From Algoriphagus oliviformis (GTDB lineage: Bacteria; Bacteroidota; Bacteroidia; Cytophagales; Cyclobacteriaceae): a stretch of DNA of 64,000 bases. The notes below the pieces were generated by a model, which was not told the DNA's origin, did no database searches, and saw only the letters and a list, made by a program, of their open reading frames with translations. Positions 60,783 to 64,000 of this stretch are shown here, piece after piece (position 1 is the stretch's first letter; each line of letters opens with the position of its first letter). Both the position numbers and the translations under genes were made by a program. The stretch spans positions 62,001 through 126,000 of the forward strand of contig NZ_JAFKCT010000011.1 in assembly GCF_017254915.1 (NCBI RefSeq). Direction: 5' to 3'.

Positions 60783-62408
60783 ATGGAGGCAAAAAGTAGT
60801 CAAATGAGCCAACCCTCCAAGGGTTTGAAAAAACGGCGCATAGAAATCATGGATACGACTCTGAGGGATGGCGAACAGACCTCGGGCGTTTCCTTTTTGC
60901 CTTCGGAAAAACTCCAGATTGCCAAGCTTCTTCTGGAAGAACTCAAAGTGGATCGGATAGAAGTGGCTTCGGCTCGGGTCTCCGAAGGTGAATTGGAAGG
61001 TGTGCAGAAAATCGCCCAATGGGCTGCCCAAAAAGGCTATTTGGATCGCGTGGAGGTTTTGGGCTTTGTGGATACGCCGGTGTCGGTCGACTGGATCGTG
61101 GAGGCGGGTGCCAAAGTGCTCAACCTCCTGACCAAAGGCTCCCACAACCATCTCATCCACCAGCTCAAGAAGACTCCCGAGCAGCATTTCTCAGACATCC
61201 AGAGAAGCATTGCCTACGCCCGAGAAAAAGGGGTGGAGGTCAATGTCTACTTGGAGGACTGGTCTAACGGCATGCGCAATTCCCCTGAGTACACGCTGAG
61301 CCTGATCGACTTTCTCAGCAAAGAGCCGGTGAAGCGCGTCATGCTTCCGGATACCTTGGGTTTGCTTTCTCCAGACGAGACCCGTGCCTATTTTGAGCAG
61401 ATCGTCGCACTTTACCCTGGAGTCCACTTCGATTTTCACGCGCACAATGACTACGACCTCTCCGTCGCCAACGTGATGGAAGCCGTGCTCCACGGAGCAT
61501 CAGGGCTTCACACTACGGTGAATGGATTGGGAGAGCGGGCTGGAAATGCCCCGCTGGAGTCAGTCGTGGCGGTGATCAAGGACTTTACCGATCTGGAGAT
61601 TGGCATTCAGGAGCAAAAGATTTTCCGGGTTTCGAAGCTGGTGGAGCAGTTTTCCGGACAGCACATCCCGGCAAACAAGCCGGTGGTGGGCGAAAATGTC
61701 TTTACCCAGACAGCCGGCATCCACGCCGACGGAGACAACAAAAAGAACCTGTATTTCAACGATCTGATGCCGGAGCGATTTGGCCGTCAGCGGAAATACG
61801 CCCTTGGAAAGACCTCTGGCAAAGCCAATATCCTCAAGAACCTCGAGGAGCTTGGGATTTCCCTGGAGAAAGACGAGCTCGCCCGCGTGACTCAGCGCAT
61901 CATTGAGCTTGGGGACAAAAAGGAGCGTGTGACCACGGAGGATTTGCCCTATATCATCTCCGATGTCCTGCAAAACAACTCCATCACGCGAAACATCCAG
62001 ATCGAAGGCTATCACATGACCCATTCCAAGGGGCTGAAACCGGTCGTGCAGCTGCGGATGAATATCCATGGGAAATTCTATGACGAGATCGCCACCGGTG
62101 ACGGCCAGTACGATTCTTTCATGAAGGCCCTGAAAAAAATCTACCGCACGCTGGGCAAGGAGCTTCCTAAACTCACGGACTATCACGTGTCCATTCCTCC
62201 GGGTGGCAAGACCGATGCCTTTGTGGAAACGGTCATCACCTGGGACTATGGCAAGATTTTCAAAACCAAAGGTCTGGATCCAGACCAAACGGTGGCTGCG
62301 ATGATGGCCACCGAAAAAATGCTCAACATCATCGATTCAATCAGTTACAACCCAGAAAAAGAAGAATCCACTTACTATGGAAATGAATATCGCGCTGTTG
62401 CCGGGTGA
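60783..62408 (+). CDS. Second LeuA-like enzyme: 2-isopropylmalate or (R)-citramalate synthase
   Basis: A 541-residue DRE-TIM enzyme: MDTTLRDGEQTSG (about 23-35), metal-binding FHAHNDYDLSVANV, GLGERAGNAPLESV, NVFTQTAGIHADGD, and a C-terminal LeuA regulatory domain. It differs enough from the leuA 2 kb upstream to be a distinct function. Bacteroidetes often carry such a copy between leuD and leuB; a citramalate synthase would start isoleucine synthesis from pyruvate, but I cannot decide from sequence. The N-terminus (QPSKGLKK) is encoded by a half-copy of the CCCTCCAAGGGTT repeat. Its 3' end overlaps leuB by 32 bases. Confidence 0.8.
   Translation: MEAKSSQMSQPSKGLKKRRIEIMDTTLRDGEQTSGVSFLPSEKLQIAKLLLEELKVDRIEVASARVSEGELEGVQKIAQWAAQKGYLDRVEVLGFVDTPVSVDWIVEAGAKVLNLLTKGSHNHLIHQLKKTPEQHFSDIQRSIAYAREKGVEVNVYLEDWSNGMRNSPEYTLSLIDFLSKEPVKRVMLPDTLGLLSPDETRAYFEQIVALYPGVHFDFHAHNDYDLSVANVMEAVLHGASGLHTTVNGLGERAGNAPLESVVAVIKDFTDLEIGIQEQKIFRVSKLVEQFSGQHIPANKPVVGENVFTQTAGIHADGDNKKNLYFNDLMPERFGRQRKYALGKTSGKANILKNLEELGISLEKDELARVTQRIIELGDKKERVTTEDLPYIISDVLQNNSITRNIQIEGYHMTHSKGLKPVVQLRMNIHGKFYDEIATGDGQYDSFMKALKKIYRTLGKELPKLTDYHVSIPPGGKTDAFVETVITWDYGKIFKTKGLDPDQTVAAMMATEKMLNIIDSISYNPEKEESTYYGNEYRAVAG
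60811..60826 (+). repeat. Half-copy of the CCCTCCAAGGGTT repeat inside a coding region
   Basis: AACCCTCCAAGGGTTT is the same 15-base arm as at 16478-16492 plus one T, lying in frame at codons 10-15 of the LeuA-like gene. The complementary arm is absent. Confidence 0.6.
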
Positions 62409-63444
62409 CGGCATAGGCCCAGAAGTAGTGGCTCAGGCTGTGAAAGTCGTGGATGCCATCGGAAAGAAATTTGGACACCAAATCTCCTATAAAGAAGGAA
62501 TGGTAGGTGCCTGCGCCATCGATGCGGTAGGCGATCCCTATCCAGACGCTACCCACGAGATCTGTGCGGCGGCAGATGCGGTGCTTTTCGGGGCCATCGG
62601 TCACCCAAAATTCGACAACGACCCCAAAGCCAAAGTTCGTCCAGAGCAAGGCCTGCTGAGAATGCGCCAGAAGTTGGGCTTGTTTGCCAACGTGCGACCA
62701 ACCTTCACTTTCCCTTCTTTGGTGCATAAGTCTCCGCTGAAGCTGGATCGCGTGGACGGGGCGGACTTCGTGTTCTTCCGAGAACTGACCGGAGGTGTGT
62801 ATTTCGGCGAGCCAAGAGGCAGAAACGAGCAAGGCACCAAGGCTTTTGATACCAATGTTTACACCAAAGAAGAGATTGTCCGCCTGGCCAGAATGGGCTT
62901 CGAAGCCGCTCAGGGCAGAAGAAAGCTCCTGACCTGCGTGGACAAAGCCAACGTGATGGCGACGTCCAGACTTTGGAGAGAGACCGTACAGGAATTGGCT
63001 CCTGAGTATCCAGACGTGAAGGTGGAGTACGAGTTTGTGGATGCCGTAGCGATGCGCTTGATCCAGTGGCCAAAGGCTTATGATGTCTTGATCACCGAAA
63101 ACCTCTTTGGCGACATCCTTACTGACGAGGCTTCTGTGATTTCCGGTTCCATGGGCTTGATGCCTTCTGCATCTTTGGGTTCCAAAGTGAAGCTATTCGA
63201 ACCTATCCACGGTTCCTATCCGCAGGCTGCCGGAAAAGACATCGCCAATCCACTCGGAACGGTGCTGTCCGCGGCGATGATGTTTGACTATGCGTTTGGA
63301 CTGAAAGCCGAAGCTCAGGCGATCACCGACGTGGTCAACCTGTCCTTGGCAGAAGGCTATGTGACCGAAGATATCGCCGAAGGCGGTACTGCCTACAAAA
63401 CTTCCCAAGTGGGAGATTGGCTAGCTGCCAAGATTTTGGGGTAA
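62377..63444 (+). CDS. leuB: 3-Isopropylmalate dehydrogenase
   Basis: NAD-dependent oxidative decarboxylation to 2-ketoisocaproate. It is 355 residues, beginning MEMNIALLPGDGIGPEVV. Key pieces are PEQGLLRMRQKLGLFANVRP, ELTGGVYFG, DKANVMATSRLWRE, ENLFGDILTDEASVISGSMG and EPIHGSYPQAAGKDIANP. It lies out of frame inside the last 32 bases of the upstream gene, so translation is coupled. It ends the cluster; a terminator follows. Confidence 0.96.
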   Translation: MEMNIALLPGDGIGPEVVAQAVKVVDAIGKKFGHQISYKEGMVGACAIDAVGDPYPDATHEICAAADAVLFGAIGHPKFDNDPKAKVRPEQGLLRMRQKLGLFANVRPTFTFPSLVHKSPLKLDRVDGADFVFFRELTGGVYFGEPRGRNEQGTKAFDTNVYTKEEIVRLARMGFEAAQGRRKLLTCVDKANVMATSRLWRETVQELAPEYPDVKVEYEFVDAVAMRLIQWPKAYDVLITENLFGDILTDEASVISGSMGLMPSASLGSKVKLFEPIHGSYPQAAGKDIANPLGTVLSAAMMFDYAFGLKAEAQAITDVVNLSLAEGYVTEDIAEGGTAYKTSQVGDWLAAKILG

Positions 63445-63500
63445 ACTAGCTTTTGTAAAAAATAGCTGTTCGAGACTTGCTATCTCGAATTTCATCAAAA

Positions 63501-63533
63501 AAAACCACCTCAGGAATGGGGTGGTTTTTTTTT
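63501..63533 (+). terminator. Intrinsic terminator of the ilv-leu cluster
   Basis: Perfect 9-bp stem AAAACCACC / GGTGGTTTT (63501-63509 with 63520-63528), a 10-base loop and a long T-run. It begins 56 bases after the leuB stop. Confidence 0.85.
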
Positions 63534-63584
63534 ACAAGCTGAAGATTTCCGTAGAATGGATTAAATTCAAGAAACTTTCAAGTC

Positions 63585-63809
63585 ATGGAAAATTCGATTC
63601 TTAAAGAAAAACTTCATCATGTGGTCGATTCTGCTGACACCAAATTATTGAAGATTTTGTATTCTGTTGTCAATGAGTTTGACGAGTCTACGTATGATCT
63701 AACTGCCGGACAACAAGCTGATCTAAAGAGGAGGCTGGAATTGTTTGATTCCGGAAAAATGAAATTTGGCACTTGGGATGAAATGATTTCAAAACTTGAA
63801 AAAGAGTAA
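63585..63809 (+). CDS. Antitoxin-like small protein of a toxin-antitoxin pair
   Basis: A 74-residue, mostly helical protein (LHHVVDSADTKLLKILYSVVNEFD) with a charged C-terminus. The shape and its 1-base overlap with a ParE/RelE-like ORF (TAATG at 63807-63811) suggest an antitoxin. It does not closely resemble the antitoxin at 38.5 kb. Confidence 0.65.
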   Translation: MENSILKEKLHHVVDSADTKLLKILYSVVNEFDESTYDLTAGQQADLKRRLELFDSGKMKFGTWDEMISKLEKE

Positions 63810-64000
63810 TGCCTTGGTCGATTAGCTATTCCGATCAGGCTCAAAAAGATGTTCGAGTAGCGTTCAGGTACTATAAAAACATCAGTGAAGTTTTGGGAAA
63901 GTATTTTTTGAGTGAGCTCAAGTATGCCGAAAAAACCGTACTCAATTCTCCTGAGGGATTTCAGATAAGATTTTTTGAGCGTATTCGAGGATGTCCTCTG
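63809..64000 (+). CDS. RelE/ParE-like toxin, cut by the window end
   Basis: 64 codons without a stop run to the last base (start MPWSISYSDQAQKDVRVAFR). The opening with basic and aromatic residues and the helix-rich middle (YKNISEVLGKYFLSELKYAE) fit RelE/ParE toxins; the catalytic C-terminus is outside the window. Judged mainly by its pairing with the gene before. Confidence 0.6.
   Translation, partial: MPWSISYSDQAQKDVRVAFRYYKNISEVLGKYFLSELKYAEKTVLNSPEGFQIRFFERIRGCPL

Overview
The window reads as a chromosomal segment of a Bacteroidetes bacterium, most likely of the Cytophagales (Cyclobacteriaceae/Algoriphagus-like). The basis is: GLPGLI-family and outer-membrane beta-barrel receptor proteins, a TonB-plug protein with an MG2-like N-terminus, a Na+-translocating NQR operon, DUF1080, 6-bladed beta-propeller and thrombospondin-type-3/OmpA proteins, recurring -7 boxes of the form TAnnTTTG typical of this phylum, and few Shine-Dalgarno sequences. 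I see no phage, insertion sequence with transposase, CRISPR array, rRNA or tRNA. The assignment rests on recognising protein families by eye, not on a search.

Layout. 1-4.4 kb (minus strand): a clipped small membrane protein, a Ca2+/Na+ antiporter, upp and two tandem OmpA-like paralogs. 4.6-9.5 kb (plus): an M42-like peptidase, hpt-adk-obgE and grpE-dnaJ. 9.5-12.6 kb: a secreted protein and a NatA/NatB-like ABC exporter. 12.9-17.5 kb: dps, an orphan histidine kinase, prfC and a Tat-exported phosphoesterase. 17.6-21.8 kb (minus): an MG2/plug protein and adenine deaminase. 21.9-28.2 kb (plus): cmk-ispH and nqrABCDE without nqrF. 28.4-31.3 kb: DUF1080, DUF502 and a lipoprotein pair. 31.3-38.3 kb (minus): selD-mnmH (selenium tRNA modification), trxA and a DnaE with a fused proofreading exonuclease. 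38.5-43 kb: a ParE-type toxin-antitoxin pair, then a GLPGLI protein with a large outer-membrane receptor. 43.6-46 kb (minus): rsmG, an ECF sigma factor and a glycosyltransferase. 46.1-50 kb (plus): tgt, an LptF/G-type permease, an EamA transporter and a small outer-membrane barrel. 50.1-51.5 kb (minus): a MazEF-like module and ispE. 51.9-63.5 kb (plus): a complete branched-chain amino acid cluster ilvD-ilvB-ilvN-ilvC-leuA-leuC-leuD-leuA2/cimA-like-leuB. The window ends inside a further RelE/ParE-type pair.

The strongest non-routine signal is in front of ilvD: a 20-residue leader ORF in which 11 residues are Val, Leu or Ile, whose stop codon lies inside the first of three mutually exclusive RNA segments. 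Segments 1 and 2 form a perfect 10-bp antiterminator; segments 2 and 3 form a perfect 11-bp terminator followed by six T. This is the layout of a ribosome-mediated transcription attenuator controlling the whole ilv-leu cluster. Other unexplained structure includes a 157-168 bp element in two copies with terminal inverted repeats, each just after a minus-strand stop codon; a CCCTCCAAGGGTT palindrome family, one half-copy of which sits inside the start of a coding region; and two other imperfect palindromic spacers. Several familiar proteins have non-standard metal sites or domain layouts (Tgt without its zinc cysteines, DnaJ with two of four zinc motifs, DnaQ-DnaE fusion).
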